Source of the DNA: Lonicera japonica
Taxonomy: Eukaryota > Streptophyta > Magnoliopsida > Dipsacales > Caprifoliaceae
Assembly: GCA_021464415.1 (NCBI GenBank)
Contig: CM038467.1
Location: 55,510,734 to 55,574,733 of the forward strand
Length of the DNA: 64,000 bases
Direction: 5' to 3'
The notes under the pieces were generated by a model. It saw only the letters and a program-made list of their open reading frames with translations. It searched no databases and was not told the DNA's origin. The translations under genes were made by a program, and so were the position numbers. Position 1 is the stretch's first letter, and each line of letters opens with the position of its first letter. Shown here piece by piece: positions 46,189 to 57,315 of this stretch.

Positions 46189-47006
46189 GGAGTTTTTGGA
46201 GGTTTATTTTCCTTCTATTTTTTTTTTTCTTCCTTTTGTTTGAATGGTTGCACATGAACTATTTTAATTTTGAACATAATGTACAATCATTTAGAGCATG
46301 CATTTGGCACTGGAAAATCACTCAATAATATATAATTGAAATTAACTTTAACATAATAAAATCGTGATTGGAAGGACTTAGTATTCTTGCCCTGTATGTT
46401 TCTCTCTACAAATTTCTTCTCTCTCTAAAATTCTCCATTTCTTCCCACCACTATGTATCACCAAGCACATGAAAATCTTGGGCCTCTGATTTCCAAGATC
46501 AGATAGATGAATCCCCAAAATTAAGGGCTTTCTTAACCGAGAAGGCCACTATATTGTGGAATGGTAATTTACACTTAAATTTGTATTTTTTTGAGTTGAT
46601 TGAATATATATAAGGCCTTGACAATATATACCTAATTAACTAAGATCAAATAGGACATGATGGTCAGCTAGTATATTTCAACGAATTTATACTCCTACTA
46701 AAATGTAAATAAAAAGCATCCCATGAATTGTTGGCGCTATCGACAGCATTCAATACAAAGTTTCAGAATCAGTAAACTCCAAGGAGGGTTCAGATTCAAT
46801 AAAAAGTTTCAAAATCAAGTGAAAAGGAATAGTATATTATACCTATTTAGATAGGAACAAATCGTTGGTAATGTATATTATAAAAACATGATACGAAATG
46901 CCCTGATCTGAACAATAGTTCGTATTTTAGTTATCCTAAATTATGAAAACCAAATATTTACAGCAACACACATGGCTATTAAGAGCAAACAGCAGATTAT
47001 GCAAGT
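46189..47006 (+). repeat. Right part of duplicated segment interrupted by Athila
   Basis: It continues the match to the second copy (about 52500-53304). Shared words include GGAGGTTTATTTTCCTTC, ATGGTTGCACATGAACTAT, CACCAAGCACATGAAAATCT and GAATTGTTGGCGCTATCGAC. The match ends near ACAGATTA in both copies. Confidence 0.85.
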
Positions 47007-47380
47007 CTGTCATAGAAAGATGCATGGTGCATGTTATGATTGTCATAGTGTTTCTGTGGTTCATAAAGCCTACATGTTGGAGATAATGATATAAAAAAAA
47101 TAAGTAAATATATAACCCAATTGGAAATGTTTTTAATTTTAATTTTAATTTTAAGAAATGATAATGTGCCAATTGAATGTGTAACAAATAATAGTAAGGT
47201 AATGGAACAAATACAGCATGCTTATGTATGTTAAATCATATTTTAAACTGTATTAAACCATATTTTCATAGTATGGCACTCGTTTGATTGTTCAACTTTG
47301 AGCCAAGGACTTACTTGATTTATGAGGGCTATGACTAATTAATCTTTATATATATAAATCACGGTTACATTAAGGAAACA

Positions 47381-47477
<97 letters not shown>

Positions 47478-48299
47478 TTTAAATAAATAAATGGACAAAA
47501 ATGGACCTAATGACATGGATGATCAAATCCTAATTAAAGACTAGATCAATAAGATCCCTTATTTATGGGAATTACAAAAGATACCTAGTAACACCAAATA
47601 GTATTAAAAAAAATGGGACAATTAGTAGTTCACCCCTTGAATTCATCTTAATTAGTTGTTAGGCATATCAAGAGATTGAAATTAGTACTTAGTCCCTCTT
47701 CCTTAAATACTTAAAAGATTCCAAAAATTGATAATATATTAAGACTAATATACCCTTTTCAATCAAATATTAATTTTGATTCCTAATATTACGAATTAAA
47801 CAAAAGGCAAGTTGACAATTATTATTTTCCATAATTATCTTGATGAAATTCTGCATAATTATATATATATTACATAAATACTTTCTAAATTTATTAAATA
47901 AGACAGTTTCAAATTTGGAAAAAAATTAAAACAGTTACGTCATTCTAAGAACCGTACGTCAAGTTTTACAATAAGTGTCTGTAATTATATGCTCATACCA
48001 CTGATTTTTTGAAATATTGTATTGTGCAAGATGATTGTAGTCTAAAACAGATAAATAAAACAAATATCAAGGATTGTTTATCAGCAAGATTCTAATATGT
48101 ATAATAATAGATAAGAATGTATCATTGTAGGTATCCGGATCTATATTAGGATAAGGTTATATCTGTCATAATTGCAATGGTTATAAGTGTATTCAATCTT
48201 GTAATATTGTAGAGTAAAATGACTAAATGTAATGAGTTGTATTATTAAGTAATTGAAAAGATCAACTGTTAGAATATAAAATAGTGGCATGCATGGACG
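47007..48299. other. AT-rich, no gene; contains a long AAT microsatellite
   Basis: Apart from the microsatellite no structure was recognised. Confidence 0.4.
47381..47468. repeat. (AAT)n microsatellite, about 29 uninterrupted units
   Basis: Pure trinucleotide repeat of roughly 88 bp followed by an A run. Its lack of interruptions suggests high length variability. Confidence 0.95.
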
Positions 48300-48830
48300 T
48301 TTTGTATCTCAAGGTAATGTTAGAAGAGGAGTGATGCGGAGGCCAGGAGGGGCCATGGCTCCACTTGGACCTTTGGTAAATTTTTACATAGTAAAGGAGC
48401 CTATATGGATCAGGGTAAAAGTCGGGCCCTATATGAATCAGGGTAAAAGTCGGGATTTGTTCGTGTAAGTCAAGGTTTCAGGGACCTATGTGCGATGAGA
48501 TTTATATGTTTGGAGGGCGGGTTTTGTAATTTTATACTGTTCAGTGTAAGAGGAACAAAGGAGGGAGGTTCATTTTTTTCTCCTGCTGCAGCTTCTCTTT
48601 TTTCTTTCTTTTTTTTCACAACAGTACTTTTCATCTTCGTTTTTTATTTGTTTCGACTCCTTTTCGCACTCTAATTTACAAAAATAAAATTATATGCTAT
48701 AAAAAAGATACATGAATTTATACGAATACAAAAGGGTCCAAAAAAAATTTTGCCTAGAGCCGGGCCGGCCCTAATTTGGTCCCACCTGAATGATATTTCT
48801 AGCTCCGCCATTGGTAATGTAAGTAATGAA
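48300..48830. other. Repeat-like segment with a 27-bp tandem duplication
   Basis: CCTATATGGATCAGGGTAAA plus AGTCGGG is followed by a second copy (CCTATATGAATCAGGGTAAA plus AGTCGGG) at about 48401-48455. The boundary words GGAGGGGCCATGGCTCC and TTCTAGCTCCGCCATTGG resemble ends of repeats seen often in plant genomes. Termini were not established. Confidence 0.4.
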
Positions 48831-49089
48831 TTCCATAGAAAAATATTGAAACACCACCGAATCATAAAAGACATTTAAAAACTGATTAATTATTACCTGG
48901 ATCCACTTATATTTGCATTGATGGGTGTGTACATGTATATTGATTGACGAACAGTACGTTATTGCATATCGAAAAGTTTTGGTGGCCTCTTCCGGCGAAA
49001 TAAACAGTCACAACCTTTGATAGACTATTAACATGTATAAATTGATGCACCATAATCCAATTAATCCACTAACTCCAGTAATTTACGTC

Positions 49090-49422
49090 GTTAATCAAAC
49101 CGTATCCATCAACAACAAATAACAGTTATGTCTCTAGAGAAGAAGAGATCCTTCAAGAGATCAACCTCATCGCCAGCTATTTAGAACATAGCAAGGTACA
49201 AGGTTCCTTTCTGACACACCACTCCCATCACCACAAAAATTTATTACCCTACATGGACTTTCATCTGTTGATAGATGACGGTGAAGGGGACGATGACAAC
49301 GACAGTCGCAATGGTGATGATCTGGATGAAGATCCTTGGTTGGTGTACATGATTAACTTAGAGAGGGAAGAAAATGATGAATTGAACACCTCAAATACAT
49401 CGTTTTCAGAAGATGATGATCC
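49090..49422 (+). pseudogene. Acidic exon-like open stretch of unknown gene
   Basis: One frame is open from about 49090 into the adjacent SINE: SREEEILQEINLIASYLEHS, then KVQGSFLTHHSHHHKNLLPY, MDFHLLIDDGEGDDDNDSRN, GDDLDEDPWLVYMINLEREE and NTSFSEDDD. Composition (Asp/Glu-rich, few rare codons) is protein-like, but I recognise no family and no splice sites were proven. The C-terminal 46 codons of the open frame are SINE sequence, so the native end has been replaced. Confidence 0.4.
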
Positions 49423-49592
49423 ACGGGGTGTCCGGGCCAGCTTTAGCGCACCTCGACTAATTCCCGCGCAGGGTTCGTGGCTGCCGCTGGCCAAGCATTA
49501 TTTTGACAACGCTGGGATTCGACCTTGGGAGCTCCAAGTCGACCCAAGGTTGTCCCAGTGGTAGCCTTATACCACTGAGTCAAGAGGCTTGG
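49423..49592 (-). mobile_element. Au-like SINE, minus strand
   Basis: The plus strand contains GGTGTCCGGGCCAGCTTTAG and CGCACCTCGACTAATTCCCG, the hallmark core of the angiosperm Au SINE read in reverse. On the minus strand the tRNA-like head is present: A box TGACTCAGTGGTA and B box GGTCGAATCCC (one base short of consensus), in correct order. It interrupts or borders the acidic open stretch. Confidence 0.75.
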
Positions 49593-50680
49593 TTATGTAT
49601 TATATTAGGTAAGTTCTAGTTTTTAATTTTTATTATTATTGTGATTTGCATAATTTGTACATTTATATTATATTATATTAAATGAATATTTGTTCTTTTT
49701 ATGGTATAATGTGTACGTACAACCTAGCTATGAAATTAAAGTTTAAGAATTATATCTAAATTGAAATGAAACATTGATATATGGTAAAAACAGTGGTATA
49801 GATGACATATTATAAACATATATTCGTTTGGCATATAGTTCTAATATTTTGTCAATTAACAGATGGTTATCAAAGCACCACAAAACAAGTAGTAATACAT
49901 CCTTAAGTATCTATGAATTAATGAAATTGCCCAAATAGCAACGCTAGATGTTATCAATGCTATCCAATTTTCATATACAATTTCAGATTCAATTTTTTTT
50001 CGCGTACATGTGTAAAATACTCTAAAAATATGTACATATACAATTTTTTTTTTTGCTAAATGTATAATATACTATATACGGGTACAATTTGTTTTACATA
50101 CGTGCATACCATGCCATGTAAATATAGACAGATACAATTTATCTATACAAAATTGAGCAGATACAATGAATAATTTGTTTACATAATTACTATAAAAATA
50201 TATACATGTACAATTTGACTATATATTTACTATAAAAAAAGTATACAGATATAATTTATTTTTTTGTGTAAATACATATTATATGGTAAGAAGGTGTGTG
50301 TAACTATTTTTGCAAATTGAACAGATACAATGAATATTTGTTTATATGATTACTATACAAATTATATACAGATAACGTTTTGAAAAAATATACAGGTACA
50401 AATGTTGTTTTGTTTGAGCGTAAAATATATTATAAAAATATGTGCGGTTATATATTTTTTTTTTATTATATTATATATAAATAAATGCATATACGATTTC
50501 TTTTGTGTAAACGTATAATAGACTATCTAAATATTGTGGCAATTGGGTATAAGGATACATTCCAATAATAACATAATTATAAATGATACTTACAAATTAG
50601 TTGTGTAAATTAAGGACACTGTACAAAAAAGACACTTATACCATTTTCTTATAACATCCTACGTCTCATCAGAATTGGTG
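49593..50680. repeat. Degenerate ACAGATACAATTT repeat region
   Basis: From about 49960 to 50480 words such as CATATACAATTT, ACGGGTACAATTTG, ACAGATACAATTTAT, GCAGATACAATGAATA, CATGTACAATTTGAC and ACAGGTACAAATG recur every 50-70 bp among AT-rich filler. It looks like an eroded tandem array. No gene. Confidence 0.55.
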
Positions 50681-50684
50681 TTAA

Positions 50685-50790
50685 ATCTGTTTAGCACCAA
50701 TCTATTTTAGCAACAATAGTGCTAAATCTGTTTAGCACCAATGATGCTGATTTAGCACCATTATTTTAGCACCATTACAAAATAGAGAGT
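50685..50790. repeat. Cluster of TTTAGCACCA / TGGTGCTAAA words
   Basis: Within about 100 bp, TTGGTGTTAAATCTGTTTAG, TAGTGCTAAATCTGTTTAGC and several TTTAGCACCA copies occur in both orientations. Hairpins are possible. It may be a MITE remnant; termini unclear. Confidence 0.55.
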
Positions 50791-51400
50791 AATAAAATTG
50801 ATGAGATCAACATCCACGAGATCAGCATCCACTTAATTTATATATATATATATATGTGTGGATCGACGTAGGGTTTGTAAAAAAAAAAAAGAGTAGCGAT
50901 AAGATTTTTTTTTCAAATTCCACTGGATGTCAAAATTGGTCGATTTCGATAGCAAAACGACCTTTGATCGTCTTGATTTTTTACACAATTATTGTAACTT
51001 TGTTTTCCGAACAACCTATCCAAAAATCAGCTCAATCTAATGGTTCAATCAAAATTTATAATAAGAACACGCATAAATGTAAAAAAAACATATATATATA
51101 TATGTATTTAAAATTCGAAATTGCAAAGTGTATACTCCTTTTCCAATTAGAAATTTTAAATCAACGTTTAAGTATGTTATTATAGAAACTAACATTTGAA
51201 TTGCAGTTATTACTTAATTTAATTAAAGGGGCAATTAAAAAAAAGGGCTTATTAGAGAAAGATTTTAACACTAAAGCCAAGGAATAATTTTTTTTTAAAT
51301 AAAGGGCCTATTTTTTATTTTATTGATAATATGACATGTATCTTTTTTTTTCATTATAAAATGACATCCCAACCCTTAAAATAAACTAAAAAAATACCAA
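50791..51400. other. AT-rich, no gene recognised
   Basis: Contains a (TA)n run and an open frame (50856-51185) without motif; the frame is Lys/Ile/Asn-rich as expected from composition. Confidence 0.4.
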
Positions 51401-51406
51401 TATGCA

Positions 51407-51700
51407 TTAAAATATGGACTGCAATATGAACTTTGCACTCCATATTTCACTGCAATATGAACTTTGCAGTCCATATTTCACTGCAATGTGAACTTTGCAG
51501 TCCATATTTTTAGTGCAAAGTTCATATTGCAGTCCATAATTTACTGCAATGTGAACTTTGCAGTCCATATTTTTAGTGCAAAGTTCATATTGCAGTCCAT
51601 AATTTACTGCAATGTGAACTTTGCAGTCCATATTTTTAGTGCAAAGTTCATATTGCAGTCCATATTTCACTGCAATATGAACTTTGCAGTCCATATTTTT
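51407..51700. repeat. 63-bp hairpin-forming tandem array
   Basis: The unit CTGCAATGTGAACTTTGCAG, TCCATATTTTTAGTGCAAAG, TTCATATTGCAGTCCATAAT, TTA is present about three times with partial inverted copies at both ends. Each unit contains GCAA(T/C)-TGAACTTTGCA and its inverse TGCAAAGTTCATATTGC, so every unit can fold back. The period is divisible by three, and both strands stay open across the array (95 and 92 codons). This is more likely a by-product of the repeat than real coding. Confidence 0.9.
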
Positions 51701-51720
51701 TGTGTAAATTTCATAAAAAT

Positions 51721-52171
51721 TGGTAATTTAGGTAATACATAACATGTTTTTATTAATTAAATGATATTTAAATGTATTCAAATACATTCATTTAAAATAT
51801 AAAACAAAATAGGCCTCTTACACTATTACCAATTAAAAATAGGCCCTTCATTCAAAAAAATATTATTCATTGGATTTTTGGTAAAAATCAATGTATAATA
51901 AGCCCTTCTACCTAATTTCTAGTTAATTAAATTAGTAAACTCACAAAATCAATAATATGTTTTCCTTTTTCAATTCAAAATTTAAATATATAAATCTCAA
52001 TTAATAAATCCTAATATTAAGCAAGTGTTAAAACTTTCTAAAATCCACTTAAAGGCCAAAATAGTCATTTACACAATGCCCTCCATATTTGATTAATAGT
52101 ATTAAAGGAAACCCTAGGTCAAATGGTCAATCTAGGATGTACCACTAATATGTTTATGAAACTAGGTGATC
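51721..52171. other. AT-rich spacer
   Basis: No gene or repeat recognised before the second copy of the Athila-flanking duplication. Confidence 0.4.
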
Positions 52172-53304
52172 CTTTATTTTTGTAGCTTACAGATCAATTT
52201 GCCCCAAAAAAACACAACAACAAAAGATAAGAGACTTCTTGATTCTTTCAATAAATTAAAATAACATATGACGGGAAAGCTACTTTGATTTTTTATATAC
52301 ATCTACATTAGTTGTTTCGATTATGGACTGCCATTCTTAATAAGAAATCTAGGTCAAAGAAGAAGAAGGCCTATCCCAGGTAGAATCTAAAGTGGACTGT
52401 CCGTTCGCAGACCAAGCCTTTGACGACGGAAATTTGTTGCTAAAAACACATCCTGCAAGAAAATTGTCTATTTTAATTAGGACGGATTGTAGATATATAG
52501 GGGAGGTTTAGGAGGTTTATTTTCCTTCCATTTTTTTTCTTCCTTTTGTTTTGATGGTTGCACATGAACTATCTTAATTTTGAATATAATGTACAATCAT
52601 TTAGAGCATGCATTTAGCAGTGGAAAATCACTCCATAATATATAATTGAAATTAACTTTAACATAAGAAAATCTTGATTGGAAGGACTTAGGATTCTTGC
52701 CCTGTATGTTTCTCTCTACAAATTTCTTCTTTCTAAAATTCTCCATTTCTTTCCACCACTATGTATCACCAAGCACATGAAAATCTCGGGCCTCTGATTT
52801 CCAAAATCAGATAGATGAATCTCCAAAATTAAGGGCCTTTTTAACTGAAAAGGCCACTATATTGTGGAATGGTAATTTACACTTAAATTTGTATTTTTTG
52901 AGCTGAATATATATAAGGCCTTGACAATAAATACCTAATTAACTAAGATCAAATAGGACATGATGGTCAGCTAGTATATTTCAACGAATTTATACTCCTA
53001 CCAAAATGTATATAAAAAGCATCCCATGAATTGTTGGCGCTATCGACAGCATTCAATACAAAGTTTTAGAATCAATAAACCCTAATGAGGGTTCAGATTC
53101 AATATAAAGTTTCAAAATCAAGTGAAAAGGAATAGTATATTATACTGTTTAGATAGGAACAAGTTGTTGGTAATGTATATTGTAAAAACATGATACGAAA
53201 TGCCCTGATCTGAATAATAGTTCGTATTTAGTTATCCTAAATTATGAAAACCAAATATTTACAGCAACACACATGGTTGTTAAGAACAAACAACAGATTA
53301 AGCA
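52172..53304 (+). repeat. Uninterrupted copy of the Athila-flanking duplication (empty site)
   Basis: It aligns to 33831-34156 joined to 46189-47006. At about 52495-52505 it reads GATATATAGGGGAGG, where the other copy has ATAGG, the 12-kb Athila element and ATAGG again. This shows the pre-insertion state and defines the target duplication. What the 1.1-kb segment is remains unknown; no ORF spans it. Confidence 0.85.
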
Positions 53305-53628
53305 ACCTATTTATGATGTTCTTGTACAATTTGAGTAGTCGATATTTCTTGGAAAGCAAAAGCAAAGAGTGGCATATCTGCTAGAAATAATCTTCTATTT
53401 CACAAAACCATCTTTATCTTGTTGGTAGCTTTGAAAAGCATTTTCCAAATTTTTCTTATTTTGTGACTTTTTTTATGGAGAAATTTTCTTTGGTGGCATA
53501 TCTGCTGGTAAGATATCTTCTTACTTTGTGACTTTTTCTATGGATAAATTTTCTTTGGTGGTTGAGGAAGAAGAAAATTTCATAAACAATTATGAAGGAT
53601 GGAAGACATATATGCATAAAATGAGCAT
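53305..53628. other. Spacer, no gene
   Basis: Repeated CTTTGTGACTTTTT(C/T)TATGGA and TTTTCTTTGGTGG words occur at about 53460-53560, a short local duplication. Nothing else. Confidence 0.4.
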
Positions 53629-54260
53629 TAGGAGTGTGAAGAATCTAATCCAATATGCTCAAATTAACCGATCCAATCCAATTCAATCCAATTTTGATTG
53701 GATTTGGTGAAATTAACGAATTAGATTGATTTGCGTTTTAGAAAACTGACCAAACATTGGATCGGTTTGGTTATTACCTTGGTGAAACCAATGTGAAACC
53801 AATCCAATTCAATCTCAATTAAAAATGGCACCTATCCCTATGTACTTGGTTATTATTATACACTAAGTTAGTAATATAGACTGCGCTACACCTTATTATT
53901 GCTAAATATATAAAAGACCCTAATAAGTAAACCCTAATTTACGTATCTTTTATTTTACTAATGAATTGGACTTTAATATGTATTGACTTAATTTATATTT
54001 TTATTTTAGTAATGAAAGGGAACTTTTTATTTATACTATCTTGATCTTTGTAAAGTTGATTGAATTTGTTTTAAATGTTATTGAAACTTAAATAACCCTT
54101 AGACGAAAGACATTGGTTTCAAACCAATCCAATATAATCTTGAATTGGATTGGATTTTGAAACCAAATTGGATTGAATTTTATTATAAAATTTAAAATTG
54201 GATTGGATTGATTGGTGGATTGTAATAAATATATTGGTTTTGAACCGATGCACACCCGTA
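53629..54260. mobile_element. Possible hAT-like inverted-repeat element
   Basis: It starts TAGGAGTGTGAAGAATC and ends GAACCGATGCACACCCGTA, an imperfect inverted pair of the TAGGGGTGTGCA type common at plant hAT-type MITE ends. Both arms carry AATCCAATCCAATT words in opposite orientation. A clean 8-bp duplication was not found. No coding. Confidence 0.45.
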
Positions 54261-54610
54261 AAGCATGAAATGGGGAGGACATCTTATCACATGCCCTCAA
54301 CTTATTTTCTAACTCCTTACAAAATCAAGTGTTTTTATTTTTCTTTACCTTGTTGTTATCAAACGGAGCCTAAATGTGTGAATATTATAACGAAAATTTT
54401 AATTAAATATACAAATTGTTGAACAATGTTGTAGGTAAACGAAATGAACCAACAATGACTTGTGTAGATTTTTTTCATGGAATCTCTATCCCAAGAATAT
54501 AGTTATAATTTTCTTGACTCACGTGGATCATAGTTAAACATTGAATTAAGATAAACCAAAAATATAGTTACAAGCACTAAATATAGTTTCATAACCACCA
54601 TGTTTCATAA

Positions 54611-54854
54611 GGCGCTTTTGTAGTACAAAGACTAAATGGGACATTTACAAATTTCTGACCCTCCGAACTCTTACTGATGCTTCTAAAGGAAACATTCGTG
54701 GTGACGCTTGCATATTTAGGGCTGAGGTTTTTGATATTAAGCACTCTGGCTTAGCAGAAAATGCCAATCCATGCAATTGGAAGGTTGAAAAATTTTCAAC
54801 GATCAACGACAAAGATCATAACTCCAAAATGTTTGTAGTTGGTGGATATGATTG
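54611..54854 (+). pseudogene. MATH-domain exon fragment, plus-strand duplicate
   Basis: Translation gives LTLRTLTDASKGNIRGDACI, FRAEVFDIKHSGLAENANPC, NWKVEKFSTINDKDHNSKMF and VVGGYDW up to a GATTG|GTACTC donor. This spans the end of one MATH (TRAF-like) domain and the start of a second. It is the counterpart of the exon at 57316-57580 on the opposite strand, and similarity continues about 40 bp into the intron (GCATTAGCTTATGTTCTTTT). The Trp that is a stop in the minus-strand copy is TGG here. Other exons are not present nearby, and early codons are slightly damaged. Confidence 0.75.
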
Positions 54855-55942
54855 GTACTCTATGAATTATGCATTAGCTTATGTTCTTTTTAAAGTAAAT
54901 TGCCCCAATGAAAAACACGGTTACAATTAACTAAGCTTTTGTAAATTATGGTTTACTGATGGTTTTTAAGTTTGTATCCAAACAGAGATAAAGAAGCCAA
55001 GAACATACTTAATGCACCAAAACTCACCATAGAAAATAAGCAATGATCTAAACTATTAATTAAGATGATATTATTACAAATTTAAAAATACTAAAGTGGT
55101 TAAACGTAGACTCCTAACTAGAAACGAAGATATTACTTGTAAATTTATTTGAAAGTTAAATCTTTTTCAGTTTTAAAGTGTATGTGGTAATAGTGTTTAT
55201 TCATAATGACGAAGTTTCGACTCTCGGAATATTGTTTGCTTTGGCACCATACCGCCTGGTTTGTTCTTGACACGTGCTACCATAACAACCTCCCACAAGG
55301 TCTCTTACAAGTGGGAAATAAGGGTGTCCATATAAGCCACTTTAAGTTTCCCCACTTTCTGATGTGGATTTTACATCAAACCCATAGTTTTTCCAAATTT
55401 TTTTCTTTCCGATTTAGCATCGACAAGGGTAACAATTACCTATAAAAAGATGAATGTTTTCAATTAGAATTTTTGAATACTACGTTTCAATATATATTTA
55501 AATCTAAAGAGCAGCATGTGAATTTAACCGAATTTATCCAACTGTGTATTTCCCTATAACAAAGCAAAATAATAGGGCACCCTCGTACCATTTCTTCTTG
55601 TACCTCCCAAGTTTACGATTAAATTAAAATATTAATGTGCGATATATTTATAGTTTTTGGCTGCAAGAACTGAACCAAATATTAGTACTACTACAAACAC
55701 GAGTTCAATATCACGGGTAAAGACAACAAAAGAACTAGATTGTTGGCTCGACAAATGGGAGAATCAACATAATAATATAAAAATCTATTTTTTTAATCCG
55801 CAAAGGGAGAACCCTTAAATTTTATTAAAATAAGTGAAATATACAAATCTAGAGGCCAGTATAAACCAAATTTCAAGGATAAGGTTAATGAAATATCGCC
55901 ATATATATAGTTGATCTCAAGTTCAAGCAATAAGATAAAAGA
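54855..55942. other. AT-rich spacer, nothing recognised
   Basis: The open frame 55206-55445 has no motif. No exon of the MATH family was seen on the plus strand here. Confidence 0.4.
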
Positions 55943-56094
55943 TTATTTTTTGTTCAATGACAAGGTTGTATTTTCCACTTCAAGTACAATTGTGTCATTC
56001 AATAGGAAACCCTTTGATAAGTCGTTTAGATCCACGAGTGGAAAAAATGCTGGGCGACCCCAACCGTTGCAGGAGGCAAAAAACCAATTTTCAC
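55943..56094 (-). pseudogene. MATH gene exon E5, 3' end
   Basis: The acceptor is TTGCTGTAG|GTGAAAAT. It completes the Cys codon and reads CENWFFASCNGWGRPAFFPL, VDLNDLSKGFLLNDTIVLEV, ENTTLSLNKK, stop. This is the C-terminal end of the second MATH domain. Confidence 0.75.
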
Positions 56095-56370
56095 CTACAG
56101 CAAGTATAGATATAAAATATTTGGTTAACATTTTTTTCCATCAGTAATATATATACTTTAACACAGTTACATGCACCTATATTTATATATATATATATAC
56201 TTGATATGAATTTGGGACAAAATGTAATTTGTATTTTGTTTGTTTTGTTTGATTTGGTATGAAACTTGAGTGAGCTCAGGTAAAGAATGGGAGCACAATT
56301 TTTAAGAACACCACTCAAAATTTACTTAGATGCAACATATTAACAAAAAAAAATTACATAAATAATTATG

Positions 56371-56524
56371 GATGGCGATATTAGCATTCCACAAATGTAC
56401 TCTAACGCTTCAAAAATGTCTCTTCAACGAAGAAGAAGTGTCCAAAAAGATCCACATATAAAGTGTCAATACAGATAATTTTGGAGTGTTAGAGTACTTT
56501 TATGAACCGCTAATATCATTATCC
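56371..56524. mobile_element. 154-bp Mutator-type MITE with 9-bp TSD
   Basis: ATAATTATG flanks both ends (56362-56370, 56525-56533). The termini GATGGCGATATTAGC and GCTAATATCATTATCC are inverted, and the inverted match runs about 50 bp including TACTCTAACGCTTCAAAA / TTTTGGAGTGTTAGAGTA. It sits in the MATH-gene intron between E4 and E5. Confidence 0.8.
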
Positions 56525-56782
56525 ATAATTATGCAAAGAATTACGCATAAAGATCAATTATATTGGATATGAGAAATGCCAAGTAACCAAATTTTTTTCG
56601 CCAAAACTTGTAATCAAAATGTACTGAAATTTGGTAAGATAAGATGATGAATGATATTGACCAATTGAAAGTTACTTTTGAATTGACCTTTTGGAATTCG
56701 TTTTGGACTGAGCAGCACTACTCATTGGATACATACTTTTCATCTAACCAAAAGGAAGACTTAATGTAATAAATAAATTATA

Positions 56783-56900
56783 ATAGGTGCAACTGGGTTA
56801 GTCTAGTGGTAAAGGGCCCACCCATATTAGGGGAGATCTCGGGCTCAAGCCACACAAGTTGGGGTGCCTTTTTTATTTTTATTTTTATTTTTGTAGTAAA
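56783..56900 (+). mobile_element. tRNA-derived SINE candidate with T-rich tail
   Basis: TTAGTCTAGTGGTAA fits the A box and GGGCTCAAGCC fits the B box at tRNA-like spacing. (TTTTTA)n at about 56868-56895 follows as a tail. No functional tRNA anticodon arm is evident. It lies in the same MATH intron. Confidence 0.55.
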
Positions 56901-57040
56901 AAAGGAAGAGACTTAGACCTTCATTCTTTAAAAAAATATATTATAGTAGAAAAAAAACATTATGAACTACTATAATGAATAAAAAGGTTCATATGCATTA
57001 GTAAGAATTAATTAACAAAAAATAGAAACCCCAAACTCAC

Positions 57041-57207
57041 AAGTTTCGGCCTCATGATAAGTATTATCATGTTGGTTCTTAATCCGCAACTTAAATTGTG
57101 CATACAATCTTAGCTTGGGATTCCATTGCAGCCAATCAGCATTCAGGAACAAAGATAAACTTTTGTTCTTGGATTCGTATGTTCCGTTCGGGTACAAAGA
57201 TAAATAC
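57041..57207 (-). pseudogene. MATH gene exon E4
   Basis: The acceptor is GTTTATAG|GTATTT, the donor GAAACTT|GTGAGT. It encodes YLSLYPNGTYESKNKSLSLF and LYAQFKLRIKNQHDNTYHEA in the second MATH domain. Confidence 0.8.
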
Positions 57208-57315
57208 CTATAAACCATAATTTATAAAAGCCTAGTTAATTATACATTTTTTTTAATGTGGGGGGGGGATTAATTTTTAAAAAGAACATAAGCTAATGCT
57301 TAATGCTTATTGTAC

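Noticed and set aside
48671..48874. 67-codon minus-strand ORF
   Set aside because: Lies in repeat-like DNA, no domain, composition explained by AT-rich sequence.
51407..51742. Periodic 95- and 92-codon ORFs on both strands as protein genes
   Set aside because: Openness follows from a repeat period divisible by three; no start context, domain or unbiased composition.
56786..56860. Possible functional tRNA gene
   Set aside because: A and B boxes are present, but no consistent cloverleaf or anticodon loop; a T-rich repeat tail follows as in a SINE.
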